Positions 1-8,937 of a DNA stretch of 64,000 nt are shown here, piece by piece. Where the stretch lies: NCBI RefSeq assembly GCF_024753135.1, contig NZ_JANUGP010000001.1, forward strand, positions 434,001 to 498,000, in the 5' to 3' direction. Position numbers and translations under genes: made by a program. A model generated the notes under the pieces. The model ran no database searches and was not told the origin of the DNA. It worked only from the letters and a program-made list of their open reading frames with translations. Source of the stretch: Streptomyces pyxinicus. Lineage in GTDB: Bacteria; Actinomycetota; Actinomycetes; Streptomycetales; Streptomycetaceae. The stretch's first letter is position 1, and every line of letters starts with the position of its first letter.

Positions 1-387
1 GTGCAGCCCGAGCGGTCCGAAGGCGTGGCCGATCACCAGGTCCAGGCCCTCGCGCATGAGCCCGCGCCCGGCGGCGTGCGCGAAGGCGCCGTAGCCGAGG
101 GCCCCGCACAGGAAGGCGCCCCGCACGATGTTGTTGATGTTGATGAACCCGGCGATGTCCCCGTCCGGCCGCTCGCACACCAGGAAGCCGGCCCGGGCGG
201 GGTCCTCGATCAGCCGGCCGGCGTAGGCGGCGTAGGCCTGCTCGGTGTCCGGAGGGAACAGCCAGGGCCGGTGCAGGTCCTTGCTCTCCCGGGCCCGCGC
301 GGCGAACTCGGGGCCGTCCTCCAGGGTGAAGGGGCGCAGCGCGACCCGGGGACCCTCGGCCAGGTGGTGGGGCGTGTGGTGCGGCAT
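1..387 (-). CDS. GNAT-family N-acetyltransferase, RimJ/RimL type (3' end outside window)
   Basis: The start is the ATG at 387 (MPHHTPHHLAEG...). The protein opens with the strand and phrase typical of RimJ/RimL acetyltransferases (PRVALRPFTLEDGPEF) and continues through GDIAGFININN and GYGAFAHAAGRGLM, where the acetyl-CoA-binding loop lies. The C-terminus is cut by the window edge after about 129 residues. It begins 33 nt after the LD-carboxypeptidase stop and on the same strand, so it is probably the last visible gene of the peptidase operon. By family it transfers acetyl from acetyl-CoA to an amine; the substrate is unknown, and a peptide or amino acid is only inferred from the neighbours. 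Confidence 0.85.
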   Translation of the reverse strand, partial: MPHHTPHHLAEGPRVALRPFTLEDGPEFAARARESKDLHRPWLFPPDTEQAYAAYAGRLIEDPARAGFLVCERPDGDIAGFININNIVRGAFLCGALGYGAFAHAAGRGLMREGLDLVIGHAFGPLGLH

Positions 388-420
388 CCGGCCACCCTAC
401 GACGCCCCGGGCCCGGCGGG

Positions 421-1344
421 TCAGCGCAGCGCCGGGCGGTCCAGGGTCAACGTGCCCGCGTCCGCGTCGAGTTCGGCGGCCACTCCGAAGGGCACGGTGA
501 GCGCCCCCGCGCAGTGCCCGAACCCGAAGTCCGCCGCCACCGGAACGCCGAGCGGCCCGAGCCGTTCGGCCAGCAGCGGGCGCAGCTCGTCGGCGGGCGG
601 GCACTGCTCCCACGAGCCGAGCAGCACCCCGCGCACCCCCTGGAGCCAGCCGGCGCGCAGCAGTTGGGTGAGGTAGCGGTCCAGCCGGTAGGTCTCCTCC
701 CCCACGTCTTCCAGGCAGAGCAGTCCGCCGGCGGCGCCGGTGCGGGCGCCCGGGGTGCCGAGGTCGGCGGCGAGCAGGGAGAGGCAGCCGCCGAGGGTCG
801 TGCCGCGGGCCGTGCCGGGGACCAGCGCGGTGCCGCCGGAGGTGAGGGTGCGCACCGTCTCCGGGGCGAAGAGGGTGGCCCGCAGGTGCTCCTGCGCCCG
901 GGCGCTCTTGACGAAGTCGATGCCGGCCGCCATCGGCCCGTGCAGGGTGACCAGCCCGAGGCGGACGGCGAAGGCCTCGTGCAGGGTGGTGATGTCGCTG
1001 AAGCCGACGAAGACCTTCGGGCCGGCCGCCCGCATCGCCTCCCAGTCGAGCAGGTCGGCGACGCGCTGGGCGCCGTACCCGCCCCGGGCGCACAGCACCG
1101 CGTCCACGGCCGGGTCGCACCAGGCGGCCTGGAGGTCGGCCGCGCGGTCGGTGTCCGTGCCCGCCAGGTAGGGGAACCGCGGGTGCCGGTCCAGCACATG
1201 GGGGGCGACGACCGGGTCCAGGTCCCAGCCGCGCAGCACGTCCAGACCCGCCTGGAGGCGTTCCTCGGGCACCGGGCCGCTGGGCGCGACGACGGCCACC
1301 CGGGCGCCCGGGGCCAGGCGCTCCGGGCGGGTCAGCTCCGTCAC
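421..1344 (-). CDS. S66 family LD-carboxypeptidase (LdcA/MccF/YkfA-like)
   Basis: This 307-aa cytoplasmic serine peptidase of family S66 cleaves L,D bonds such as the terminal D-Ala of murein tetrapeptides, or acts as an MccF-like immunity peptidase. The catalytic residues are visible: nucleophile Ser116 in VGFSD, Glu212 in CLEDVGE and His277 in FGFGHC, with the usual spacing. The GTG start at 1344 overlaps the stop of the S9 peptidase by 4 nt (GTGA), which implies translational coupling and fixes the start. In Bacillus subtilis the S66 gene ykfA lies in the same operon as dppA, and a DppA homologue is in this operon too. That supports murein- or D-peptide use, but MccF-type detoxification cannot be excluded. 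Confidence 0.9.
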   Translation of the reverse strand: MTELTRPERLAPGARVAVVAPSGPVPEERLQAGLDVLRGWDLDPVVAPHVLDRHPRFPYLAGTDTDRAADLQAAWCDPAVDAVLCARGGYGAQRVADLLDWEAMRAAGPKVFVGFSDITTLHEAFAVRLGLVTLHGPMAAGIDFVKSARAQEHLRATLFAPETVRTLTSGGTALVPGTARGTTLGGCLSLLAADLGTPGARTGAAGGLLCLEDVGEETYRLDRYLTQLLRAGWLQGVRGVLLGSWEQCPPADELRPLLAERLGPLGVPVAADFGFGHCAGALTVPFGVAAELDADAGTLTLDRPALR

Positions 1345-3305
1345 GGACGCAGCTCCAGTCGCGGCACACCGGGCACGTCCAGGCCGAACACCTGGGCGTA
1401 CAGGGACAGTTCGGCCTCCAGGGCACGGACCATCGTGTCGGCCCGGCGGAACCCGTGGCCCTCGCCGGCGAAGGTGAGGTAGGCGTGCGGCACGCCCCGG
1501 CCCTGGATCCGGGCGAGGAAGCGCTCGCACTGGGCGGGCGGGCAGATGACGTCGTCCAGGCCCTGGAGCAGCAGGAACGGCGCGGTGAGCCGGTCGGCGT
1601 GGGTGACCGGGGAGCGTTCGGCGTACCGGGCGGGCACCTCGTCGTACGGGCCGATCAGGGACTCCAGGTAGCGGGACTCGAAGTCGTGGGTCTCCCCCGG
1701 GCCCCAGGCGGTCAGGTCGAGCACCGGGTAGCGGATGGTGCCGCAGGCGTACAGGTCGGTGGCGGTCAGGGACGCGGCGGTGGTCCAGCCGCCCGCGCTG
1801 CCGCCCCGGACGGCCAGCCGGGCCGGGTCGGCGGTGCCCTCGTCGGCGAGGGCGCGGGCGACGGCCGCGCAGTCCTCCACGTCGACCACGCCCCACTGCT
1901 CGCGCAGCCGCTCCCGGTAGGCGCGCCCGTACCCGGTGGAGCCGCCGTAGTTCACCTCGGCGACGCCGATGCCCCGGGAGGTGAAGTAGGCGATCTCCAG
2001 GTCGAGGACGAGCGGCACCCGGCTGGTGGGGCCGCCGTGCGCCCAGATGACGTAGGGCGGCAACTCGCCGTCCAGCGGGGCGCGTTCGGGGTGGTGCGGC
2101 GGATAGACGTGGGCGTGCACCTCGCGGCCGTCGGGCCCGGCGATCACCCGGATCTGCGGCTCCGGGTAGTAGGCGGGGTCGACCGGGTCCCGGTGCCGGG
2201 CGCCGACGGCGCGGGCCCGGCCGGCCCGGGTGTCCAGCTCGACCACCTCGGGCGCGGTGCGCGGGCTGGCACCGACCGCGACGACCCGTTCGCCGTGCAC
2301 CGCGAGGGTGCCGGCGAACTCCGTCCACGGCCCGGCGGCGTCCACCACCTCGCCGGACTCGGGGTCGAGTATGCCGAGCAGCATCGAGCCCCGGCCGTGC
2401 ACGACCGCTATCAGGCCGTTGTCCAGCGGGGCGAACCAGCCGAGGCCCAGCTTCCACAGCGGCCCGGCGAACTCCTCCTCGCGGGTGCACAGCGGGCTGC
2501 CGTCCCGGTACAGGTTCCACCAGCCGCCGCGGTCGCCGGCGTACAGCAGCCGGCCGTCGCGGGACCACTCGGCCTGCGCGACGGACTCCTCGGGGCCGCC
2601 CGCCACCGTGCGCGGCTCGCGCAGCGTGCCGTCGTCACCGACCTCGGCGACGAGCAGCTCGGTGCCGTCCCAGGGCATCCGGGGATGGTCCCAGGCCAGC
2701 CAGGCGGCCCGCCGCCCGTCGGGCGAGAGCCGGGCGCCGGTGACGAACCGGTGCCGCTCCGGGGCGAGTTCGCGTACCGCCGAGCGGTCGTCGGCGGCCG
2801 ACCCGTCCAGGGGTACGGCGGCCAGGACGCGCCGCACGTCGTCCGCGCCCTCCCCGGTGAACTCCTCCAGCACGCACCACACCTCGCCGCGGCCGAGGTC
2901 GATCCGCGGCTCGGCCCAGCGCAGCCCGTCGCCCACCGCCGAGACGGGGGTCAGCGGGACGGGCTCGGCGCCCGGCTCGTACCGGTACAGCCGCTGGTCG
3001 GCGAAGTGCGCGAACACCACCAGTGGCGCGCCCTCGCGCAGCACGCCGTGCCAGGGCCGGCCGCCGTACTCGACGACCCGGCTGCGCGCGTTCCACGGCT
3101 CGGGCAGCACCGACTCCTCGGTGCCGTCGGCCGTGCGGCGCACCAGCGCCCGCCGGCCGCCCTCGGCCGGGCGCGGCTCGGTCCACCACACCTCGTCCCC
3201 GACGAACCCCACCCACTCCGGCTGCCCGTCGTGCGCGGCGGCCAGCGCCGCGTCGATGGGCGACGGCCAGGATCCGTACGCCGACTTTCGCACCTCTCCC
3301 CCCAC
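1341..3305 (-). CDS. S9 family (prolyl oligopeptidase-type) aminopeptidase
   Basis: A 654-aa protein with an N-terminal beta-propeller-like region (about residues 30-380, with WD/LSPDG-type repeats) and a C-terminal alpha/beta hydrolase peptidase domain (about 390-650). The triad is Ser503 in GGSAGG, Asp585 in QGLDD and His617 in GEGHGF; HGGP at 424-427 forms the oxyanion region. It should release N-terminal residues or dipeptides from short peptides in the cytoplasm; no signal peptide is seen. The GTG start at 3305 sits directly on AGAAGG with almost no spacing, so the in-frame GTG at 3293 is an alternative. It starts 4 nt after the M20 gene and overlaps the next gene by 4 nt. Confidence 0.9.
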   Translation of the reverse strand: MGGEVRKSAYGSWPSPIDAALAAAHDGQPEWVGFVGDEVWWTEPRPAEGGRRALVRRTADGTEESVLPEPWNARSRVVEYGGRPWHGVLREGAPLVVFAHFADQRLYRYEPGAEPVPLTPVSAVGDGLRWAEPRIDLGRGEVWCVLEEFTGEGADDVRRVLAAVPLDGSAADDRSAVRELAPERHRFVTGARLSPDGRRAAWLAWDHPRMPWDGTELLVAEVGDDGTLREPRTVAGGPEESVAQAEWSRDGRLLYAGDRGGWWNLYRDGSPLCTREEEFAGPLWKLGLGWFAPLDNGLIAVVHGRGSMLLGILDPESGEVVDAAGPWTEFAGTLAVHGERVVAVGASPRTAPEVVELDTRAGRARAVGARHRDPVDPAYYPEPQIRVIAGPDGREVHAHVYPPHHPERAPLDGELPPYVIWAHGGPTSRVPLVLDLEIAYFTSRGIGVAEVNYGGSTGYGRAYRERLREQWGVVDVEDCAAVARALADEGTADPARLAVRGGSAGGWTTAASLTATDLYACGTIRYPVLDLTAWGPGETHDFESRYLESLIGPYDEVPARYAERSPVTHADRLTAPFLLLQGLDDVICPPAQCERFLARIQGRGVPHAYLTFAGEGHGFRRADTMVRALEAELSLYAQVFGLDVPGVPRLELRP

Positions 3306-3309
3306 CCTT

Positions 3310-4614
3310 CTACGCCGTCCGCAGGAAGCGGTCGAGCACCCTGACGCCGAAGTGCAGCGCCTCGACGGGCACCCGCTCGTCGACGCCGTGGAACAGCGCC
3401 TGGTAGTCGAGCCCCTCGGGCAGCTTCAACGGAGCGAAACCGTATCCGGTGATGCCCAGCCGCGAGAACTGTTTGGCGTCCGTGCCGCCCGACAGGCAGT
3501 ACGGCACCACGTGCCCCTCGGGCGCGAACTCCTCGACGGCGGCCCGCATCCGGGCGTACGTCGGGGAGTCAAGCGGCGCTTGAAGAGCCACCTCGTGGTG
3601 CGCGAACTCCCAGCTCACGTCCGGTCCGGTCAGCTCGTCGAGGGTGGCGCGGAACTCGTCCTCGCAGCCCGCCAGATAGCGTCCGTCCACGTAGGCGACC
3701 GCCTCGCCCGGGATCACGTTCAGCTTGTAACCGGCGTCCAGCATCGTCGGGTTGGCGCTATTGCGGATGGTCGCCTCGACCAACCGGGCGGCGGGGCCGA
3801 GCTTGTCCAGCAGCCGGTCCACGTTCCGGAAGTCGGGCTCGATGCCGTACAGCGCGGCGAGTTCGGTGAGGGCGGCCCGCACGGTCGGGGTGAGCCGGAG
3901 CGGCCACTCGTGCTGGCCGATGCGGGTGACGGCGGCGGCGAGCCGGGTCACCGCGTTCTCCCGGTTCACCTTGGAGCCGTGCCCGGCCCGGCCGCGCGCG
4001 GTCAGCTTCAGCCAGCCGGTGCCCCGCTCCCCCGCCGCGATGGGGTAGAGCTGCCGGCCGGCGCCGTCGTGGAAGGTGAAGGCCCCGGACTCGCTCACGC
4101 CCTCGGTGCAGCCCTCGAACAGCTCGGGGTGCCGGTCGGCGAGGAACCCGGAGCCGTCCTCGGCACTGGCCTCCTCGTCGGCGGTGAACGCGATCACCAG
4201 GTCCCGCCGGGGCCGCACCCCCTGCCGGGCCCAGGACCGGACGACGGCGAGGATCATCGCGTCCATGTTCTTCATGTCGACGGCGCCCCGCCCCCACACG
4301 ACCCCGTCCCGGACCTCGCCCGAGAACGGGTGCACGCTCCAGTCGGCGGCCTCGGCGGGCACCACGTCGAGATGACCGTGCACGAGCAGCGCGTCGGCGG
4401 CCGGGTCGGTGCCCTCGATCCGGGCGACGACGTTGGTACGGCCCGGGGTCCGCTCCAGCATCAGCGGCTCCAGGCCGGCCCCGGCCAGCCGCTCGGCCGC
4501 GTACTCGGCGGCCGGCCGCTCCCGGCAGTCCCCGCCGCCCCGGTTGGTGGTGTCCAGCCGGATGAGGCCGGAGGTGAACTCCACGACCTCGTCCAGGGCC
4601 TGGTGGTCAGCCAT
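3310..4614 (-). CDS. M20/M25/M40 family metallopeptidase
   Basis: A 434-aa di-zinc peptidase. Metal ligands and catalytic residues are recognisable: His81 and Asp83 in HGHLDVVP, Asp113 in AVDMK, Glu147/Glu148 in TADEE, and a C-terminal His in LFHGVDERV. A dimerisation (lid) domain lies at about 205-320. The family hydrolyses dipeptides or N-acylated amino acids in the cytosol. The ATG at 4614 overlaps the D-aminopeptidase stop by 8 nt. Open frame extends upstream to 4908 but lies wholly within that gene and has no family similarity, so the short start is preferred. It is the second gene of the peptidase operon. Confidence 0.9.
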   Translation of the reverse strand: MADHQALDEVVEFTSGLIRLDTTNRGGGDCRERPAAEYAAERLAGAGLEPLMLERTPGRTNVVARIEGTDPAADALLVHGHLDVVPAEAADWSVHPFSGEVRDGVVWGRGAVDMKNMDAMILAVVRSWARQGVRPRRDLVIAFTADEEASAEDGSGFLADRHPELFEGCTEGVSESGAFTFHDGAGRQLYPIAAGERGTGWLKLTARGRAGHGSKVNRENAVTRLAAAVTRIGQHEWPLRLTPTVRAALTELAALYGIEPDFRNVDRLLDKLGPAARLVEATIRNSANPTMLDAGYKLNVIPGEAVAYVDGRYLAGCEDEFRATLDELTGPDVSWEFAHHEVALQAPLDSPTYARMRAAVEEFAPEGHVVPYCLSGGTDAKQFSRLGITGYGFAPLKLPEGLDYQALFHGVDERVPVEALHFGVRVLDRFLRTA

Positions 4615-5440
4615 ACTGCTCCTCCACGGCGGCAGAGACGATCGTGGTGACCGCCTTGAACGTCCTGATCCCCTCGTACATGGTCGGGCTGGTGTACGCC
4701 ACCTTCCGCTCGCCGGTCCGGGCGACCCCGGGCACGACGGTGGCCGCCATCGCCAGGTGCGCGGCGTCGAACTCGACGGCGACGGTGTGCGGCCCGGCCT
4801 CGGCCGGCCGGTGCCGCACCGCGAGCCGGGCGGCCTCCTCGGCGGCGGCGCGGATCTCGGCGGCGGTCCGGGCGGGGGTGCGGCACACCGCCGCGTACCG
4901 CGACACATGGTCCTTGACGGCGACTTTCAGCGCCTCCGGGGCGTAACCGAGGGCGTCCTCGCAGGCCAGGTCGTCCCCGGTGACGAGGACGACGGGGACG
5001 CCGTACTCGGCGACGACCCGCGCGTTGAGCAGCCCCTCGCTGGCCGGGACGTCGTCGAGCCACACGCCGGTGATCTGGTTGGCGAGGTAGGTGTGGGCGA
5101 GCACGCCCGCCATCCCCGCGCCCGCGTGGTAGCCGAGGAACGCGATCCCGTCGACGTCCCCGTGCTGCACGCCCTCGACCATGGACAGGTGCTTGTGCCG
5201 GCCGGTGAGCATCTCGGCCCGTTCGTCCAGCCGCTCCAGGAGCAGGTTGCGCATGGTCCAGTGGGCCTCGTTGACGAGCACCTCGTCGGCGCCGCCGGCG
5301 AAGAAGCCCTGGACGGCGGCGTTCACGTCCGAGGTGAACAGTGCCCGGCACCGCTCCCACTGCGGCGTCCCCGGCAGCACGTCGGCGGGCCAGGTGACAC
5401 CCGTGGCCCCCTCCATGTCGGCACTGATGAGGATCTTCAT
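4607..5440 (-). CDS. M55 family D-aminopeptidase (DppA-like)
   Basis: A 277-aa homologue of the zinc D-aminopeptidase DppA, which removes N-terminal D-amino acids such as D-Ala. The family signature SADMEG is at residues 6-11. Asp8, Glu10, His60, His105, His116 and Glu135 line up within one or two positions of the ligands and catalytic His described for B. subtilis DppA. The length is normal for the family. It is the first gene of a five-gene minus-strand operon with an S66 peptidase, which recalls the Bacillus dpp-ykf region. No dipeptide ABC transporter is adjacent, so peptides would have to enter by another route. The ATG at 5440 gives the family-typical N-terminus MKILIS. Confidence 0.92.
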   Translation of the reverse strand: MKILISADMEGATGVTWPADVLPGTPQWERCRALFTSDVNAAVQGFFAGGADEVLVNEAHWTMRNLLLERLDERAEMLTGRHKHLSMVEGVQHGDVDGIAFLGYHAGAGMAGVLAHTYLANQITGVWLDDVPASEGLLNARVVAEYGVPVVLVTGDDLACEDALGYAPEALKVAVKDHVSRYAAVCRTPARTAAEIRAAAEEAARLAVRHRPAEAGPHTVAVEFDAAHLAMAATVVPGVARTGERKVAYTSPTMYEGIRTFKAVTTIVSAAVEEQYG

Positions 5441-5524
5441 GCTGCGTCACGTTACGCGCCGCCGGGCGCCCAGGCTACGACCCCGGGCGCCCGGTGCGAC
5501 GTACCGCGTTTCCCGGCCCGGTGG

Positions 5525-6244
5525 CTACCCGGCGGTCAGGACGAACCAGCGGGCCGGCAGGTCGATGCGGGTCCCGTCCGTCAGGTGTTCGGTCTGGGGC
5601 AGCACCGTCTCGCCGGTGTCGAGGGTCTTCAGGCCCGCCTCGGCGAGCAGCCGGGGGACCTCGTCGTCGGCGGCGTCGGCCGGTTTGAGGTGGTGGTCGA
5701 AGACGCGCTGGAGCTTGGGCGGCGGGCCGGCCGGCTCGGCGGCGGCGCGCCCGAGCACGTCCCGGGAGGCGGAGGTCAGCTCCACCACGAAGGCCCGGCC
5801 CTCGGTGCCGATGAGCCGGGCGACGGCGGCGGCCACGGCGGGGCGCGCGGCGGGCTCGCTCTGGTGGATGACCGCCCGCATGTAGACGTGCGTGTCGCCG
5901 AGGCGGTCGTGCAGGGCCCGTACGGCGTCGGCGTCGGTGAGGTCGAGCTGCCGGAACTCGACGGTGCCGTCCGCCCCGGCGCGCCGGGCGTGCTCGACGG
6001 CCGCGTGCGAGAGGTCGACGCCGACGGCACGGGCGAACCTGGTGGCGAGGTAGCGGGTCTGGGTGCCGTTGCCGCAGCCGAGGTCGACGATGGTGCGGTC
6101 CGGGTCGGCGTGCGGCAGGAGCAGTTCGCTGTGCGGTCCGGCGGCCAGCGAGGGGTCGGAGTCCCAGATCGCCTCCCCCGTCGCGTCGGAGGTCCCGCTC
6201 CAGTAACTTTCCCAGTTCTCGCGGTAGTTGTCCGAGACGTTCAT
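5525..6244 (-). CDS. class I SAM-dependent methyltransferase, substrate unknown
   Basis: A 239-aa protein with the Rossmann-type SAM-binding core: motif I VDLGCGNGTQ (about 53-62), acidic end of strand beta2 VGVDLS, and QLDLTDAD for motif II. The C-terminal third (QRVFDHHLKPADAADDEVPRLLAEAG) resembles the substrate-binding part of small-molecule methyltransferases. The substrate cannot be read from sequence. It stands alone on the minus strand between the peptidase operon and the SpoIIE gene, with 84 nt and 98 nt on either side. The ATG at 6244 precedes an N-terminus (DNYRENWESYWSGTS) typical of these enzymes. Confidence 0.8.
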   Translation of the reverse strand: MNVSDNYRENWESYWSGTSDATGEAIWDSDPSLAAGPHSELLLPHADPDRTIVDLGCGNGTQTRYLATRFARAVGVDLSHAAVEHARRAGADGTVEFRQLDLTDADAVRALHDRLGDTHVYMRAVIHQSEPAARPAVAAAVARLIGTEGRAFVVELTSASRDVLGRAAAEPAGPPPKLQRVFDHHLKPADAADDEVPRLLAEAGLKTLDTGETVLPQTEHLTDGTRIDLPARWFVLTAG

Positions 6245-6342
6245 GCGCTCTCCCCACGGTCGGTTCCGTGATCGGGATATCGCGGCGGCGGGCAGGTGGG
6301 CAAGAGGCGGGAACGACCTTTACCGGGAGTACGAGCGGGTGC

Positions 6343-8805
6343 TCAGCGCGGCCGGTCGTGCTCCGGGGTGATCGCCTGCTCGAACCAGACCGTCTTGCGG
6401 TGTCCGGCCGCGCTGGCGCCCCACTCCCGGGCCAGCCGGCTCACCACGCGCAGGCCACGGCCCGTCTCGTCGTACGGCCCGGCCGCGACCATGGTCGGCA
6501 GGGTGGGTTCGGCGTCGGTGACCTCGAAGAGGAGGGCGTCGGTGCGGACCACCCGCAGGCCGATCCGGTCGCCCTCGGCGTGCTGCACGGCGTTGGTGAC
6601 GACCTCGCTGACCAGCAGCTCGGCCGTCTCCACGGACTGCGGCAGGCCCCATTCGCGCAGCCGCTCGCGGACCAGGCGGCGGGCCCGGGGCACCTCGCCC
6701 GGGTCGGCGACCAGGTGCCAGGCGGCGACGTGCTCGTCCGGGATGCCGTTCAGGCGGGCCATGAGCAGGGCGACGTCGTCCTTGCGGCCGCCATGGGTGT
6801 TGAGGGCGCGGATGATCGTGTCGCAGGCGTCGTCCATCGAGGCGGCCGGGTGCGCGGCGGACTCGCACAGCGCGGCCAGGCCCTCGCCGATGTCGGAGCC
6901 ACGCACCTCGACCAGGCCGTCGGTGCACAGCACCAGCCGGTCGCCGGGCGCCACCTTGACGCGGGTGGCCTCGAAGGTGACGCCGCCGACGCCGATGGGC
7001 GCGCCGGTGGGCAGGTCGAGGAGTTCGCTGCCGCCGTCCTCGGCGCGGACCAGCACGGGCGGGATGTGGCCGGCGTTGGCGAGCGTCACCTCGCCGCGGA
7101 TCGGGTCGTAGACGGCGTACAGACAGGTGGCGAGGTAGGTGTCGCCGAGCCGGCGGGCCAGGTCGTCCAGGTTGCGCAGCAGTTGGGCGGGCGGGGTCTC
7201 CATGGTGGCCATGGTCTGCACGGCGGTGCGCAACTGGCCCATCATCGCGGCCGAGTTGAGACCGTGGCCCATGACGTCGCCGACCACCAGGGCGGTGCGG
7301 GAGCCGGGCAGCTTGATGGTGTCGAACCAGTCGCCGCCGATCCGGCCGAGCCGCGTGCCGGGCAGGTAGCGGGTGGCCACGTCACAGCCGGGCAGCCGCG
7401 GCGTCACCTGCGGCAGCATGCTGTCCTGGAGGGTGTCGGCGACGTTCTCCTGGTAGGTGTACATACGGGCGTTGTCGAGCACGAGGCCCGCGCGGGCGGC
7501 GAGTTCGGCGCCGGTGGTGCGGTCCATGCCGTCGAACGCCGACCGGTCGGGGCGGCGCATCAGCACCATGAAGCCGAGGACGACGTTGCGCGCCTTGAGC
7601 GGCACGATCAGCAGGGACCGGCCGCCGATGAGGGGGCGCAGGTCGCGCTTCTCGAACTGGCCGGAGATGCGCTCGGACAACTCCTCGGTGACCTTCGGGA
7701 CGAGCACCGGCTCGCCCGTGACCATGCACTGGTAGAAGGGCGTGTGCTCGGGGAAGGCGAAGGCCTCGCCGACCGGCACGGTGTCGTCCCAGCGCCCGGG
7801 TTCGTCGTTGTGCTCGACCCACACCCGGAACATCACGGTGCTGGCGTCGGGCGGGCCGTCCGGGAAGCCCTCGCCGGCCAGGACGGCGGCGCGCAGGTGG
7901 GTGCCGGCGAAGTCCGCGAACCGGGGCACGGCGGCGCTGGTGACCTCGCGGATGGTCTCGCCGAGGTCCAGGGAGGAGCCGATGCCGGAGCTGACCTCGT
8001 TGAGGAACTCCAGCCGCTCGCGCACGGCCGCGTACTCCAGCTCCAGTTCGGCGCCGGCGGGCACCGGGAGGACGGCCCGCTCCAGGGGTACGGCGGCCTC
8101 GGCGCGGACGCGTCCGGGGCGGCGGGGCACGCCCCAGTACGGGGTCACGGGCACCCGGTCGAACTGGCTGAACTCCAGGACTGGATAGCCCAGTTCGAGG
8201 ATCTGGGAGACGATGCGGCCGCTGAGCCCGGGGCCCATGCTGGGCAGGATCTCCGGGAGCCGCCGGGCGAGTTCGTCGGAGGCGGGCAGTTCGGTGTGGC
8301 GGGCGAAGCCGGGCGAGACGCGCTCGGCGGTCTCGTCGTCGTACCCCCGCTCGTCGCGCAGCCGGGTGGCGTCGGCGGCCAGCACGAGCAGCCGGGAGGG
8401 GCCGGGTCCGACCAGCGGGTAGGCCCACCACAGCACGTCGAGCCGCTCGCCGTCCGGGTCCCGCCGGTCCGGGTCGAGCCGGGCGCGGCCCGCGGTCGCG
8501 TACCCGGTGCCGCCGCCGAGGGAGGCTTCGAGGTCGGGGCCGAGGCCGTCGGACCCCGCGCCGGTGTCCGGCGCGGGCTCGGCGTGCGGTTCCTCGGGCA
8601 GGGCGCCGGAGACCGGCAGCAGGTCGCCCGCGGGCCGGCCGACGGCGGCGTCCCGGTCGACGCCGAAGAGCCGCCGCGCGCCGCTGCTCCAGTGGGACAC
8701 CAGGCCGTCCCGGTCCACGACGATCACGGCCAGCGGGATCCGGCCCGCCGCGGCGTCGCCCGTGCCGCGCTCGGGAGACGTGTCCCGCTCGCCGCCACCG
8801 TCCAT
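6343..8805 (-). CDS. SpoIIE-type PP2C phosphatase with PAS, GAF and HATPase domains
   Basis: An 820-aa multidomain signalling protein. In order: a PAS-like sensor (about 20-120, VIVVDRDGLVSHWS... ARRLFGVD), a second PAS-like stretch, a GAF domain (about 280-450), a SpoIIE/PP2C serine phosphatase (about 470-680; GGDWFD, VVGDVMGHG and CTDGLVEVRG carry the metal-binding Asp residues), and an RsbW/SpoIIAB-like ATPase (about 690-815; ELLVSEVVTNAVQHA N-box). Such proteins control anti-sigma/anti-anti-sigma partners in actinomycete stress and development. The ATG at 8805 has GAGAGAGGG about nine nt upstream; in-frame codons upstream to 8913 look non-coding. No sigma factor or antagonist gene is adjacent. 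Confidence 0.9.
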   Translation of the reverse strand: MDGGGERDTSPERGTGDAAAGRIPLAVIVVDRDGLVSHWSSGARRLFGVDRDAAVGRPAGDLLPVSGALPEEPHAEPAPDTGAGSDGLGPDLEASLGGGTGYATAGRARLDPDRRDPDGERLDVLWWAYPLVGPGPSRLLVLAADATRLRDERGYDDETAERVSPGFARHTELPASDELARRLPEILPSMGPGLSGRIVSQILELGYPVLEFSQFDRVPVTPYWGVPRRPGRVRAEAAVPLERAVLPVPAGAELELEYAAVRERLEFLNEVSSGIGSSLDLGETIREVTSAAVPRFADFAGTHLRAAVLAGEGFPDGPPDASTVMFRVWVEHNDEPGRWDDTVPVGEAFAFPEHTPFYQCMVTGEPVLVPKVTEELSERISGQFEKRDLRPLIGGRSLLIVPLKARNVVLGFMVLMRRPDRSAFDGMDRTTGAELAARAGLVLDNARMYTYQENVADTLQDSMLPQVTPRLPGCDVATRYLPGTRLGRIGGDWFDTIKLPGSRTALVVGDVMGHGLNSAAMMGQLRTAVQTMATMETPPAQLLRNLDDLARRLGDTYLATCLYAVYDPIRGEVTLANAGHIPPVLVRAEDGGSELLDLPTGAPIGVGGVTFEATRVKVAPGDRLVLCTDGLVEVRGSDIGEGLAALCESAAHPAASMDDACDTIIRALNTHGGRKDDVALLMARLNGIPDEHVAAWHLVADPGEVPRARRLVRERLREWGLPQSVETAELLVSEVVTNAVQHAEGDRIGLRVVRTDALLFEVTDAEPTLPTMVAAGPYDETGRGLRVVSRLAREWGASAAGHRKTVWFEQAITPEHDRPR

Positions 8806-8937
8806 GGCCCAGGCCCTCTCTCCCCACGGCTGTGCGCAAACGATCTGTGCCCCCGTGACCACGGTACGGGGACGGCCGGTGACGATGTGCCGCAATCCTG
8901 GAATTGCCCGCACGTGATCGCACCGGCCGGCGCCGCC

